NCBI RefSeq assembly: GCF_002101775.1
Contig: NZ_LQPI01000022.1
Location: 35,139-99,138, forward strand
Length of the DNA stretch: 64,000 bases
DNA from: Mycolicibacter nonchromogenicus
GTDB taxonomy: Bacteria; Actinomycetota; Actinomycetes; Mycobacteriales; Mycobacteriaceae
Direction of reading: 5' to 3'
Numbering within the stretch: the first letter of the stretch is position 1; every line of letters starts with the position of its first letter. The translations under genes and the position numbers were made by a program. A model generated the notes under the pieces. It was given only the letters and a program-made list of their open reading frames with translations. It ran no database searches and was not told the DNA's origin. Positions 63,968 through 64,000 of this stretch are shown piece after piece.

Positions 63968-64000
63968 ATGGATTCAACACGTCCACGTGGTGGTGGCCCG
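63968..64000 (+). CDS. Possible start of a further gene (truncated by window end)
   Basis: ATG 63968 preceded by GGGGAG reads MDSTRPRGGGP before the sequence ends. Nothing can be said of its function. The gap 63872-63967 holds no other feature I can identify. Confidence 0.25.
   Translation, partial: MDSTRPRGGGP

Overview
The window is high-GC actinobacterial DNA from a member of the Mycobacteriaceae. The evidence is gene order. The series xerC, M23 peptidase, rpsB, tsf, amiC, MarR, pyrH, frr, cdsA, rlmN, dxr, rip1, ispG, GNAT, lipoprotein PBP, mapB, glnA4, mtr, mqo, cysG, efpA, proS, rimP, nusA, ylxR, infB, rbfA, nrnA/cnpB, dinF, echA follows the M. tuberculosis Rv2894c-Rv2831 block (recalled synteny, not searched). 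Lineage markers such as mycothione reductase, EfpA, DUF2631 and GlnA4 agree. The species cannot be named from this window.

Layout. 1-6032: the 3' end of an FMN alpha-hydroxyacid oxidase gene, xerC overlapping an alpha/beta hydrolase, a secreted M23 peptidase running tail-to-tail into that hydrolase, rpsB-tsf with a strong terminator, and amiC. 6031-6155: a 55-bp tandem repeat. 6166-13940 (minus strand): an ArsR-led, tightly overlapping operon for a complex I/hydrogenase-4-like membrane complex (orthologous to Rv0081-Rv0087), followed by a MarR gene. The large subunit lacks all four NiFe cysteines, so this looks like an energy-converting-hydrogenase-related (Ehr) complex rather than a hydrogenase. 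14118-17491: pyrH-frr-cdsA-rlmN. 17576-23644: DUF2631, AraC plus VOC, dxr-rip1-ispG and a GNAT gene.

23764-32064: PBP lipoprotein, DUF1707 protein, mapB, a degenerate hydrolase, then the glnA4-puuD-aldehyde dehydrogenase-SDR operon for gamma-glutamylated amines. 32145-36768 (minus): cytochrome P450, acyl-CoA dehydrogenase, mycothione reductase. 36836-43004: mqo, cysG, efpA, proS; the cobalamin genes that separate mqo and cysG in M. tuberculosis are absent. 43032-51949: two Rv2844/Rv2843-type proteins, then the rimP-nusA-ylxR-infB-rbfA-nrnA-dinF translation/RNA block. 51961-54256: a hexapeptide acetyltransferase, a small membrane protein, echA and DUF1802.

54270-58975 (minus) is a four-gene organosulfur-scavenging operon (SfnB-, SfnG-, SsuD- and DszC/SfnC-like). 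59460-63871 holds mostly exported proteins of little-known function: a secretory lipase, an RHH-like protein, a PH-like protein, a tiny secreted protein ending in a His/Trp-only tail, a DUF5642-like lipoprotein, and a 175-residue exported protein behind a striking pair of palindromes.

Two themes recur. Many genes have a TANNNT -10 box 5-8 nt before the start codon and no ribosome-binding site, which is the mycobacterial leaderless arrangement. Convergent gene ends are repeatedly separated by strong hairpins. I saw no tRNA, rRNA, CRISPR array or insertion sequence.
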